DNA of 64,000 nt from Diorhabda sublineata (Eukaryota; Arthropoda; Insecta; Coleoptera; Chrysomelidae): positions 34,255,385-34,319,384 of the forward strand of contig NC_079479.1 in NCBI RefSeq assembly GCF_026230105.1. Direction: 5' to 3'. The position numbers and the translations under genes were made by a program. The notes under the pieces are model-generated. The model saw only the letters and a list, made by a program, of their open reading frames with translations, did no database searches and had not been told where the DNA came from. Below are positions 24,666 through 36,113 of this stretch, piece after piece; the stretch's first letter is position 1, and every line of letters starts with the position of its first letter.

Positions 24666-25395
24666 AAATCAACTGTCACGAATTCACTCTATTGCGTTCC
24701 ATGAGTTGGATATGAGAAATCAAATCGAGTAGGCAACAAACAACGCATCCAAGCATTACATCATAATATGCTTCACTATTTTGAGTAAAGATATAAAATT
24801 ATCAGAACTAGCAACAATTTAAGGAAACTAGACGATAAAATTAGTGGTAACTAATAGAGATTGAGACTAAAATACTTTCTTTTCCTAAATTTTAAAAGCG
24901 GGGACTAGATTTTTTATTCTATCTTGGGTTTTATAAATTTCTTCATGAGTAAGAACGATTTGAGGTTATGACGACTTATTTTTGATTTTATTACATATCC
25001 AATCAATCTAGAGGATGGTTGTTAAGTCTAAAACATATTAACTGATTAGAAGTAACCGTCATATTAAAAACCGACCAATATTATTGCTTTTAATGAAGTT
25101 ATATCAACCTAGTTGGGAAATATTGATCTCAAATTTAATTCAATGCGACCAACCGAGTTGATTGCTTTCTCGTTAATGCAGTATGATCCGCTTAAGTTTG
25201 CATTACCCCTCGCAGCTTTATTAGAATGTCTTTGAATATTGTAACCATTAGATTCGAAACATGAAAGGTTAAATTTAATGTCGAGAAAATAAAATTAGGA
25301 CAAACATTTGTTTCTGCTAAACTAAGAAATTAAAAAGTCTAATCAACGATGAAATAGATTAATATCTTGTTTCAGAGGGAATTGAAGAGCGGCAA
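24666..25395. other. AT-rich sequence, no gene recognised
   Basis: No motif or repeat was identified between the MITE and the Tc1-like remnant. Confidence 0.4.
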
Positions 25396-25399
25396 GTAA

Positions 25400-25880
25400 C
25401 CCAAAAACAAGAAATTCATTCTTCAGTGGTTTTGAGGTTTGATTTCGTGGTTGTCGCAGGATTTCTAGCCCGAACTTTTCTCTTAAGTTCATCCCATACA
25501 ATACTCAATAGAATTTAAGTCTAGGAAAATCCTTAGTCGCAATTTCGTTATCCTGTAAAAACTGCCTAACGGAGCCTGAAGTATGGGGACGACATTGTCC
25601 TGCATTAGTATGAAACCGGAGTAAGGAACGATATTTCAATAAAACCAACCGTTTTTGCTTCTATTGAAATACTGCCGAAACCTTCCAGGAACCTCCTCTA
25701 AAAACCACGTTTTCTTTTATGCAACACTGTGGAAATTTTTGTCCAGGTCTTCTGTAGACTCGTCCTATATCTGCTCGTTGGGCTGGGGTTAATTTTGGGC
25801 CAGTAGTTGGCCTTTTTAACTCAAGGTCTTCGATGAAAGTTACTTGATAAGGACTGTAAACTCTGGAAACAAAATTCCCG
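25400..25880 (-). pseudogene. Tc1-like (DD34E) transposase remnant
   Basis: The minus-strand translation contains VYRRPGQKF and RGGSW (the Tc1 FGGGSVMVW block, degraded). MQDN / RPHTSGSVRQFLQDNEIA corresponds to the Tc1 block MQDNARPHTA, with the second catalytic residue. LDLNSIEY, in another frame, corresponds to the PDLNPIEH block with the catalytic glutamate. Several frameshifts and an internal deletion before the YRRPG block make it non-functional. No TIRs were recognised. Confidence 0.65.
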
Positions 25881-25884
25881 TTTT

Positions 25885-27370
25885 TAACGGAGATGTATCG
25901 GTTGAAATTTAACGGTTAAATGGTAGTGGTAAGTCAGATAAATAATCTTTCAAGGGTCAGTTACCCCTAATTAGTAGTAATCAAGCATATAAGAGAAAAC
26001 ATTCAATATCGTGTTCAGTTTTTTTACCAGTGACTTGCGATTGACGGGGTCGATTTTTTTTATGTAGATGATATAGCGTGGAATGTTTAATTCTTTTCAT
26101 ACCCTTACAGATTAAAAAAAAATATTCGTAATATCTAATATACAGTATGAATCATATGTATCTGTTGAAATTTTAATAAAGCAAATGAAAATTATTTGAG
26201 AAATAAAAGAAAACAATTGGTTGGGTTGGGATGGATAGATCTTTTCATTTTTATTCAAGAGATGGAGAAGATACGTGATGGAAGAGCGTGAGAAGGATAG
26301 GATGCTATTTGATATTACCGTACGTAGTTAAAAAACAACAAACGTGATGGTTCGTAAATAACAATGAGGAATGGAAACAACCGCCGGCATTAGTCTCAAT
26401 ATATTTTCAATCATCCAGGATTCCACATCTATTTTACATATAACTTCCACCAATATCTGTCAAAGAGCAATACCGAGATGTTCTCTGTAGGCGGGGTTCT
26501 GTTGCTAAGCAGCGGATGAGGGGTAGAATAAACTGATTCGGCATCGTCAGTGTCTCTAAAGCTTCGTTCCTGTGTGGCGCTGTGAAAGGTTTCCGTTTCG
26601 TCGATGTTTTGTGACGTTTCGCATTAAAACGGTTTCCATATGGAGAGGAAAATATCTTGTAGGATTAAGGTAGGGTAGGTTTATCTTGTTCTCGAAGTTA
26701 TACAAACGAACGGATGAGGGAGAAGTTTACAAACGGTTTTAAAAGTTTGCTAAACACATAACGAACTCCCGATTCGAAAAGTTTCCTATACTTTCATCAA
26801 CTTTGAATCTGAACAAATAACTGGTTTTCGTGGGACAATATCTTTGAAGTTGATAGATTGGAAAAATATAGGCAATCATTTTTTTTCCCTATATATCTTA
26901 TTTTTCATATAAACTCTTATTATAACTATTACGTGCTTGTTCTTCAAAATCTTGCTATAATATCTTCAGTATTTTCTAGTAATTTCCTTGATCAATTATC
27001 GTCCTGAAACAAGTCAACAGTTTCCTCCGGCGTATTTATGTCTAAATTAAATAAATGAGTTTAAATTAATGACTGACGAAAAATCTGTTAGTTTGAACCT
27101 ATACCTCTCCAATTTTCTTTACTAGAAGCTATAAATCAATGTGGACGTTATTGAAATTGATAAAGTATGAGAATAATCCATGAAAAGTGTGCAGTGGCTT
27201 CGAATTAATCGGTTTCTTACAGGATTTACAAGGTGGATATACCAAATATTTTGTTTCTTTTGTCTTTGGCGATAGCATGGTTGAAAAACATTGTGTATAC
27301 TCCAGTCAAATCTAAAAGACATTTTTTTACTTCTTTCACAGATTAAAAAACTCAATTTCAAAGTCAAAGA
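25885..27370. other. No gene recognised; includes a less AT-rich patch near 26.46-26.66 kb
   Basis: Most of the stretch is AT-rich. From about 26460 to 26660 the base composition is visibly more balanced, with several CG dinucleotides (aggcggggttc, gattcggcatcgtcag, gtttcgtcgatg). No open frame or splice pattern could be tied to it. Confidence 0.4.
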
Positions 27371-27375
27371 TACTT

Positions 27376-28315
27376 GGTCTGCAAACCAGATCTTTTATTA
27401 CCTCCTCGTTGGAAGAAAATTTACAACCTCTTAAACTTTGATGTGGCCAAATCTGGTGTATAAGGGGGATGTTCTAGTAATTCAAACCCCAAATCACGAA
27501 TTTTTTTGTATGGCAGGATAAGATTTGTGTACAGGGACGTTGGCCTGCAAAAACAAAACACCTTTGGATAGCTTTCCGCGTCATTTCTCTTTAATTTTTT
27601 CCCGTACAGTGGTCAGTAATGTCGCATAGTAATCTCCAGTTATTGTTCTACCCTTATCCAAAAAATTAATCATGATTACTCCATGGCAATCCCAAAAAAC
27701 TGAAGCAAGAACTGAACTGAACTGAAGCAGATTTTTGGACACGAAACTTATTAGGTTTTGGAGAACCAGAGTGTCGCCATTCCATCGATTGTTGCTTTGT
27801 TTCTGGATCGTAGAAATGTACCCAAGTCTCATCCATAGTAACAAATCGGTTTAGGAAGTCTACATCGTTTTCAAATCGAGCATAGATCGAACGCGAGGCT
27901 TCTACCCTTGCACGCTTTTGGTCAACATTCAAACATTTGGGGATCCATTTTGCAGCAATTTTTCTTATGTCCAAATTGACGTGAACTTTATGATGAACGC
28001 GTTCGTATGAAATAATCAGTACTTCAGATATCCGTTTTAGCCCAATTCGACGTTCTGATAAAATCCTGTCATGAACTGAATCGATATTTTCGGGGACTGA
28101 CAAAGAAACTGGTCTTCCCGATCGGACATCATCTTCAATGGAAAATTTACCTCTTTTGAAGCTTGCAGTCCAATTTTTCACGGTCTCATACGAAGGACAT
28201 TGATCACCAAGGGTATTAATTATATCTTCGTAAATCTGCTTACCTCTTAACCCTTTTAAATACAGGTACTTGATGATGACCCAATTTTTCGATTTTCACA
28301 ATTTCGTTGGACATC
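27376..28315 (-). pseudogene. Mariner transposase remnant, copy 2
   Basis: Reading on the minus strand: start MSNEIVKIEKLGHHQVPVFK; HTH and linker with the GRPVSLSVPENI block; HKVHVNLDIRKIAAKWIPK; first catalytic block TMDETWVHFYDPETKQQS; then GVIMINFLDKGRTITGDYYA. The second catalytic block reads LFLQANVPVHKS, so the aspartate of QDNAPAHKS is changed to alanine. The third block is cut short after PDLATS. A 10-20-bp insertion-like shift near 27715 (repeated ctgaact) breaks the frame. Catalytically dead. Confidence 0.85.
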
Positions 28316-28452
28316 TTTTTTCTTTTAATGTATCGCCTTAATTTGGTTTACTTTTTTAACGTCAAACTTTACACTGAACACTTCTAATAATTTATTGTTC
28401 GTTGCTATGGTAACGCAATATTTTGTTTAAACATGGAACTGGTCTAGGCTAA
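27376..28452 (-). mobile_element. Mariner (DD34D) copy 2, 3'-truncated
   Basis: Minus-strand copy of the family at 19.8 kb. Its 5' end (28452 downward) begins ttagcctagaccagttccat. The copy stops at about 27376 inside the C-terminal coding part, so the 3' TIR is missing. It preserves the N-terminal region that copy 1 has lost, so the two copies complement each other as fossils. Confidence 0.85.
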
Positions 28453-29320
28453 CTACATACCAATACATCCTCGTATGTTAAAACGTTAGGGGATTATTTC
28501 TAGTATACAATAAGAGAATTTTCTCCAAACAAACTATGAAAAAAAGGTTAATATTATGAAAATTTAAGAATTATTCTTGTCTACTCCGGTAGCTCAACTA
28601 TTATTTCATCACAATCATTACAACTAAGTTCAGAGTTACTGATATCGTCTTAACATTCACCTGATTATTTCAATATCTTATTTGATTTACGATCAAAGTT
28701 TAATGTTTAACGAAAATACGGCGAATGGGGCACTACGTAGGAAGCACATCAAAATAAAATAAAAATAATCTTTAAATTAGGATATAAAATTTTATATCTG
28801 GTACTTATTGAGAAGTGAATCAGACTTGATTGTATCATCAAAATTTACTACCGGTACATTAATCTGGTCAATATAAACAATCCAAATTACATTTATCCAC
28901 AAGGAGGTATACAATTAATTCAGATTCAAGTACGCTATTATCACTAATATTATATGGTGTTCCCATATTTCGTTTCTTCCAGATTATATAATATAGTAGA
29001 TTAGTGGGAGGCCAAAAACCATTAAGCAAATTGATTTTCTGATCGTGCACCACAAATACTGAAGGCCGATGTCCTTGGAGAAACCGATCCAGCGCTTTGA
29101 CTTGAACCTTTTGACTCTATACATCTCCGTTTTGCAAGCAAACCGTTAAGAAAAGTAGTAGCAACACCTTTGGCTACACCAAGAATGAGTTTTGGACCCA
29201 TTGATGGGTTAGTTGATCACAGTCTTGCCAGCAAATCAATGGTCAAGGAACCAAACGAGCTTGACCTTCATACCAACACGCACCAACTCTTGTAGAAGTT
29301 TAAAACCAGGTTGCTTTACC
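28453..29320. other. AT-rich sequence, no gene recognised
   Basis: From about 29060 to 29320 the sequence is less AT-rich and may be old transposon DNA, but no motif could be named. Confidence 0.4.
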
Positions 29321-29321
29321 C

Positions 29322-30035
29322 CAGGCCCGCGGGCCACACTGGGAATTTTAAGTGGCCCGCGCAAGCATACGTGCAAAAGCTCTTAACAGACCTCAATTCA
29401 GGCTATTATTTGAGGAAGAAATCAGAGAATATGGAGAGTTACAGCTGCATTGTGCTGTGCAATGGCTTTCGAGGGGCAGCATGTTGAAACATTTCTTCAA
29501 CTTGCGGAAACAGGTGTCGCAATTTTTAGAGCAGAAAGGGGCTTTGCCATTCGAGGTTGAAGAATACGTCCTGGTTGAGTGATTTCTTGAAGACATTACG
29601 AATTACATTGATATTTCGAATCACAAACTCAAACATTTGAAAGAGAAGCTCAATATTGTTTCTGTTAATTACTCTAAATACCAATCTAAAATTAAATGCT
29701 TAACACAGTCATTTGACAGGAGATTTTAAGATTTCGAGAGTAAAAAACAAAACGTACAAATTTTTATGAATCCAATATTCAATTAGAACTTGTTGAATTG
29801 CAAAATGAAAAACCTTTTTGCTAACAAATTGTCATCGAAAGCACAAAATTCTTCAGAATATTCTGCAGATTTCTGGAAATTGGTACCAAAACGAGAATTT
29901 CCAGTAATAACCTGGCGTTACAGTTTTTAAGTAATTTTGGATCAATGTATGTATGCAAAAAGGTTTTTTCAGATCTCAATTATGTGAAAAATAAATACCG
30001 CACATCCTTAACTTAGCAACATGTTTGTAACTTGT
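29322..30035 (+). pseudogene. hAT transposase remnant (GTF2IRD2/ZBED5-like type)
   Basis: 29352-29582 translates to a stretch with EEIREYGELQLHCAVQWLSR and GSMLKHFFNLRKQVSQFLEQ. This is the conserved WLSRG...LKRFFELR...FL region of hAT transposases domesticated in proteins such as GTF2IRD2 and ZBED5. After stops and frameshifts, 29910-30010 encodes LQFLSNFGSMYVCKKVFSDL and NYVKNKYRTSLT, the C-terminal hAT dimerisation segment. The sequence just upstream (caggcccgcgggcc, then gtggcccgc) resembles the GC-rich subterminal repeats of hAT elements. If so, the 5' end is fused to mid-ORF by an internal deletion. No 3' TIR was found. Confidence 0.75.
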
Positions 30036-30039
30036 TACT

Positions 30040-33000
30040 TACTTGTTTAGATAAGTAAATTATTAAAAGACAAATCACATTGATTGTAGAAACAAATTAC
30101 CCTGGATTTCAATTTTCAATTTTGTTTCTTTATTCAGATTTTAGAATAAGATACAATTTGTTCCTAATAAACAATAATTCAATTTTCTTTTCTTGATAAT
30201 TAAGTTTTTATTGCGCTTGTCCTGAGAGTAACTGAAACAGGAATTAAAGACTGAATCCACCGTTTGGTGCGATTCTTCAAAAGGTTGAGCAGCCTTGGTC
30301 TAAAACATACCGTTTCGACGGATAAAGCTGTTCAGCAGATTTAAATGACTTACGTTAATTGATATATCACCTTATAAACAATAAATATTAGCTTGAAAAT
30401 TAATTAAAACTCAACTGTATCTACAACAGTTATTCTGTTAATTTTTATTTTCAATACAGCATCTTGTTTATTCGTATATTTCAAGAGACTTTTTGGAAAG
30501 AAGTTTTTGATGAAAATTTTTTAGAGTATACTCTGATCTTTCAGAATCTCTATGACTCTCTTGTGGATTTATCCAAAGTTTCCTTTTGTATTTATAGATA
30601 TTATAGAAAAATCCACTCAAGTCATGAAAAGTTGAAAGATATTGCAAGATTTAGGACTATGAATCTATCCAGGTTATCAAAGCTGCAATATCGATGTTTT
30701 CTCACAAATATTGTTTATAATAGACTCAAAACTTTGAGTTTTGATGAAATCTATATCATTTCTAACATGTATAACATCAAATATTTGCGTATCTAAATAC
30801 ATTTTTGAAAATTCGTATTGCAAATAATAAGATGGAATATTTCGTTGCTCCTAATGAAATTCATGAGATGGAATTTTAACCTCATTTTCCTTTGTTTCAG
30901 GTAAGACTGAAGCATTGTTGGTAAGCTCTTTGTTAACGAAACAAGTTGAATGTCCACTTTATTTTCTACAAAGGTTCTCATTATGCAATCATATCGTCGC
31001 CTCGTTACAGACATATTTTATATATAAAAAAAAGTTGAAACTAAATCTGATTCACTCCAAATTTGAAACTTTGTTTTTCATAGCTTCGAAAACAGACTAT
31101 ATTTGATCGGAATTTATTTTTTTTTTGTAGTTAATATGACTTTGTACTAGCTTGAGACTATTGACTTATCCTTTGTCTAAATTTTGGTAGTTTGTCAATA
31201 ACGTGGAAGGGGTTGAAAATTTCAATAAAATGTATATGAACAAATTTGTAGAACGTAGAAATCTGTACAAAAAAGGTTTTCACATATTTTTTTTTAAAAT
31301 ACTTCCTTTACGAGATAGATCTTATTTTTGAGTGAAAAATCCCAAAGTAAACGTGATGATTTTGAAAGAAAATCTGTTATCCAAAGCTAATAATTTCGAT
31401 ACATGAATAAATTATGTAATTTTACTAATATTTTACTGGATAATTTCGTCAAGCACAGTTTGTCCAAGATTTAGTAGGTCAAAATTGAATAAATGAGATA
31501 CAACATTAATTCCCACATCGTCTTTAAGTTGTTTTTAAGTTTGCTCATTTTTTCTGATCAATATCTTTACGATTAACTTAAAATTATCAAAGTACAGATT
31601 ACTGAAAAAGACCACTTGTCATTCTAGTCCCAAGATATGCTTCCAAAAACGTGCGATAAGAATGTTTTCATTCACCTTTTTCACACTTTCCTGAAATTTT
31701 CCGAAATACTTCATCAATGTGAGAATCCGTATTTTCCGTATTTCAGAACTTGCCCCTTCTAGTAGTGACCTTCATTATTTTCTTGGGAATCTCAGACCAG
31801 TTTTATTTTGAAATCCCAAGCGACGATTCACACGGTGAACGAGTCTACAGGGAAGTCCGCGGGGGCCGCTTGGAATAATTGAATAGATATACTCCGGGTT
31901 ATTACTCACCATCAAATCACTTGTTTGTTTCTTCACATTGTATCCAAATGTCAAGCAGAACATTTTTTTTCTTAAAGTACTTTTCAAAAACTACTTGGTT
32001 TTAATTTTAACTTAGCTTTTGGTTATAGCACCCGGACTATACACCAGGTTCATATTTTCTGATCGTTCTAAATCAATTTCTTCCCATTATATCTTTAGTT
32101 TAGTCCCAGTTAACACGTGCTGTGATTTAATCTTTTTGGATTAATACATCTTGTTGTGAAGTTCGTTTGCGAATTATTTTCTTTCTCGCAAATTCAGACT
32201 TGTAAGTTTTAAAATGGGTAAAACCAAATCGGTTGAAACTTGTGTAACGTGGACAAAATATGAATCCACCGGGAGATAGCAGTTCAGATCAATGAAACTA
32301 GGGATCTTTCTACAGTGAAAAGTGATTTGCTTTTTGGCGGGTAGTGTAGGTAATACAACACTAGTTAGGTTCTGATAGATTTCCTTTCAACTAGAAGTCA
32401 TTCAGTTGCAACTAGTGAGGTTATTAATTTTACCTTCGGTGTTATGGTTTCCTACATCACAGTTGAAATAACACCGGTAATTAGATCATAACATTGAATA
32501 ACGCGGTGGGAGTTCAAAACCAGCGATTATTATTCTTGATTCATATAATTCAAATATTATTTCAATAATTATTTAATATAATCGAAGCTGATTTGATAAT
32601 TAATTTATTAATTGATAATACCAACAGTTAAAATGAAGTTTTTGACGCTTCGTAGTTCTGAATTGTTAGGGATTACTAAAATTCTGATAAATCTGACATC
32701 CTCAAGCTGTTTTCGGAGCTTTAGTCTCTGTACAAACTTGAAGTTTTAATATTCTATTATTCCAAATTAGAACTTCATTATCATCATTAACTTTTGCAAA
32801 CTTTATGTAACTTAATCTGAAAATGATGATTTCCATGGACGATACAGAAATAAAATGTAGAATATGATAATTCCGCAAAATATTTATACATCGTTTTTTT
32901 TTTTAAATTAGGTTTGTTTCCATCGATAAATGAAATTTTTGAAAACTTTCGTATAAGGTCTTGATTAGTTTTTTCGAAACTCCAGCCACTTGAACAACCA

Positions 33001-33220
33001 ATACTTCTCGAAGAAAAGTTTGTCCCATAGTGCGGGTCTTGTAAAAACATAAGAAAAGGACTAAAAATCATTTCGGTAAGATAGCCCCCGCCGATTCACG
33101 CTTTTAACAAATTCTGACACGTTTTGTTCATGTCCGCAATAATTTAAGATAAAAAAGAAAATTTATTATCGCCGATTATCGACGTAAGCGGGCAACCTGC
33201 TTTCTTTGGGTGTGTGTATT
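30040..33220. other. AT-rich sequence, no gene recognised
   Basis: The longest open frame (30464-30796, +) starts only at a TTG and shows no domain. The frames at 30793-31014 (-), 31775-31987 (-) and 32787-33071 (-) are likewise unrecognised. The 31775-31987 frame covers a small GC-richer patch (gaagtccgcgggggccgc) but cannot be linked to any exon. Confidence 0.45.
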
Positions 33221-33221
33221 A

Positions 33222-34370
33222 GCAGGATGGTTCCAGAAGTACCTGGTCCAACAAAGAAAACACAAAAATTTTGGGAAAAAATATTTTTATCTTTCAAAGT
33301 AATCTCCTTTTAGCTCCATACACTTTTTTCAGCGATATTCAATAAGTTCGATATTCTTTTAACACGTTGGGCCCCAACCACAATTGATAAACTTTCCCCA
33401 GTTCTCAAAAATGTGTTTTTACACTCCATATGGGGTGTGGATCCAAGGAAAAATCAGTTGAAAGAAAATGATGTTCTTGTATTGTCCATTGTGTAACTAA
33501 CGGTCCTTAAGCTTCATCTGGACCAGAGGTAAAGTTTAGCACTAAAATTTCTTCGTCCAGGACCAGTCAGACAGAAAACATCAATTTTGCACCTACTTGC
33601 CGAATGGGAAAAGAAAATTTTCTCTCCTCTTTTTCCTTTGAATGATGATTTATCAAAGAAGGTACTGTAAAGATTAAATATTGTTTGAATTATGATGAAG
33701 AAACCAAAAAAAAAAAATGAAAAGTAAGGATTTCTGTTTTATAATGGAGTTGAAGATCATGAAAAAAAATATGAAATGGACCAAGTGTAGGATAATGTTT
33801 CAAGGACCCAGGACGGTCTAATCAAACTGTTAAAAACATTTAAATGCGGTCCCTTTGGCCGTGGAGTAGGTTTGGAGCTAGATATGTCGTGCGGGCCTAT
33901 GAACCGCACCGGGACTCAGAGTGTTAATAGTAAGAATGGTCAAGATCCTCAAAGTAGATAAAGATAATCCGAGGGAGCTGAATCTGGCGAATGAGATAGC
34001 AATTCAAACGTTAATTAATCAATTTTGGCTATTGCAATAACTGATATTCGAGCTGGTGCATTGTCTTGATGAAACAACACTTTCTTCTTAACCAAAGTCG
34101 GATGTGTTTGATTGATTTTTCTGCTCAAACGTTGCGATAAATTCGAGAAACCTTGACCTTGCCTGCTGATGGAACGGTCTTCGCTTTCTTTTAAGCTGGT
34201 TCTCCCTTTTCAGTCCATTGGTTTGAATTGTTCCATCCATGGTTACGAAACAAAACGAAAATTTTTGCATGTTTACAATTTCACTGAGAACGTTCACGAT
34301 TGATGGCTGCCAAACAAACCTTCTGGTATTTCTGGGACCAGTCAACAGTTTGGAATCGTTTGAAAAGGTA
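33222..34370 (-). pseudogene. Mariner (DD34D) remnant, third family
   Basis: Minus-strand pieces in order. Near 34088-34345, VTMDGTIQTNGLKREN is the degraded first catalytic block, with KKAKTVPSAGKV in an adjacent frame. At 34030-34075, VLFHQDNAPARIS is the second catalytic aspartate block. At 33970-34000, LSHSPDSAPSDYLYL is the third block. Near 33230-33340, KCMELKGDYFER is the C-terminal WxKCIELKGDYVE block followed by the 3' end. About 0.6 kb between 33.37 and 33.94 kb does not fit the transposase and is probably an insertion. Many stops; dead. Confidence 0.75.
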
Positions 34371-35430
34371 CCAATTAATTTGAATCAACAAAATTCAATT
34401 AAAAGAAAACGTGGCAAAGAGACAGAAAGTGCTGTGAAGCTTAAATTTACGATTCGTTGTGTACGGTGAGACTAGAAGGAAGTTATATGGTATGACATCC
34501 TTAAACTTGGTCAAATTGAAGATCCAGAATTGTACTGACAACAATTGACCAGCTTATAAGAGAAAAATCAATAAAAATTGAATATAGTAAGAATTAGAAA
34601 GTACGTTTGAGACGACAATATCGAAACAAAGCACGTTATGGATGAGGGGTAAGGATTAATAAAAAATGTTGTGTTGGAGAACAAGCTAGAAACGCAATGG
34701 GACAGAAATGTACAATATAAAAATTATTGTTTATTGTTTATATTGTTTAAACTCTTTGTTAATCCGAAATAAGTTAAACAAAAGTACTTACTATCGTATT
34801 TTTGGTTATAATAGAAGCGGAAGTTATGAAAATCAATATTTGTCCATTCTACTGTAAATTTGCGTTCGAATTCACTTTAAAAAATTTCATTACATCGGTT
34901 AAAAGAGCGGAACATACTTTATGAGAAGTTTTATATAGAAAAAAAATGATATTTGTGCCCCCAAAAACGACGATAAATAACCGTCTAAAGTTTCTTTTTT
35001 ACCAATTCACATAATCTCATGTGCGTAAGATTTTTTTGGTCTCCTTCCATAAATTCACAATTTGTCATTCCCACTCTTCCTAGAATTGGCTCACGTTTTC
35101 CAGATAAAGACAAGATTCCTACTGCCACATAATCCATAAATTCCATTTCAGTTGCTGTAATACTAAGAACGTAATTAGAAATGACTGGGTATATCGAAAA
35201 ATAAAAAGCGGTTCACTTCGCCGATAATTAATCGTTTTTCTCGGGAAAATAAACACCTGAGTATTCCCGTTGGGACTCAATATCAACAAAAAATTAACGG
35301 GAACATAAGTCCAATCTTGATTAATGGAAATTCAAGACATAGGTAAATTATTATGTTAGTTTTTGTTAACTTTGAGGAGATGTGGTTTCAGCAAAACGTA
35401 ATTGAAAATGTCGAGTAGAAAATTATTCAA
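34371..35430. other. AT-rich sequence, no gene recognised
   Basis: Nothing coding was recognised. The 5' end of the adjacent mariner remnant may extend into the first 100 bases. Confidence 0.4.
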
Positions 35431-35454
35431 AAAATATTACGACTAATCCCAAAT

Positions 35455-36052
35455 CACTAATCAAGTGAAATAATAAGCGTTAAGAAGATTAATTGAGGAA
35501 TTTCTCTATAATGGCATGAAGATGTAACAATTTTTTATCGATTTGATTCCTCTTTTGATTTGATAGTCCTCTTTAGACATCCCCAATCTCTCTACAGATT
35601 ATCAAACATCCAATCGCATCCACTGTTGTTCGTAGACTTCCAGTAATCCACTTAACACAGTTACTACCAACTTTATTCTAACTAGTAACCATTCTTTTAA
35701 GGCCGAATCATAACCTTGACTTTCCGTTTGACATTTGACGTTTGCTAAATAACTAATCAAGTGAAATAATAAGCGTTAAGAAGATTAATTGAGGAATTTA
35801 TCTATAATGGCATGAAGATGTAATAATTTTTTATCGAGTTGATTCCTCTTTTGCCTTTTTATTCTAATATATCCTCTTTAAACATCCCCAATCTCTCTAC
35901 ACATTATCAAACATCCAATCGCATCCACTGTTGGACGTAGACCTCCAGTAATCCACTTAGCATAGTTACTACCAACTTTATTCTAACTAGTAACCATTCT
36001 TTTAAGGCCGAATCATAACCTTGACTTTTTGTTTGCCGTTGACGTTTGCTGT
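35455..36052. repeat. Two-copy tandem duplication, 296-bp period
   Basis: The block beginning actaatcaagtgaaataata at about 35455 recurs at about 35751 (tcaagtg at 35461 and 35757). Both copies end in a cgtttgacatttgacgtttgc-like sequence. The copies differ by point changes and small indels (tgatttgatagtcctctttag against tgcctttttattctaat...). The duplication is therefore not very recent and is unlikely to be an assembly artefact. Confidence 0.9.
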
Positions 36053-36113
36053 TACAAAATTAAAAAGATTGAAATCTAATTCAACTATTTAGTATTTACA
36101 ACTTCCTTTCTTG

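Noticed and set aside
30464..30796. 110-residue ORF as a host gene
   Set aside because: It lacks an ATG at its start and has no recognisable domain. Compositionally it is ordinary AT-rich translation.
31775..31987. Minus-strand ORF around a GC-rich patch as a coding exon
   Set aside because: No convincing splice sites or domain; too short to support.
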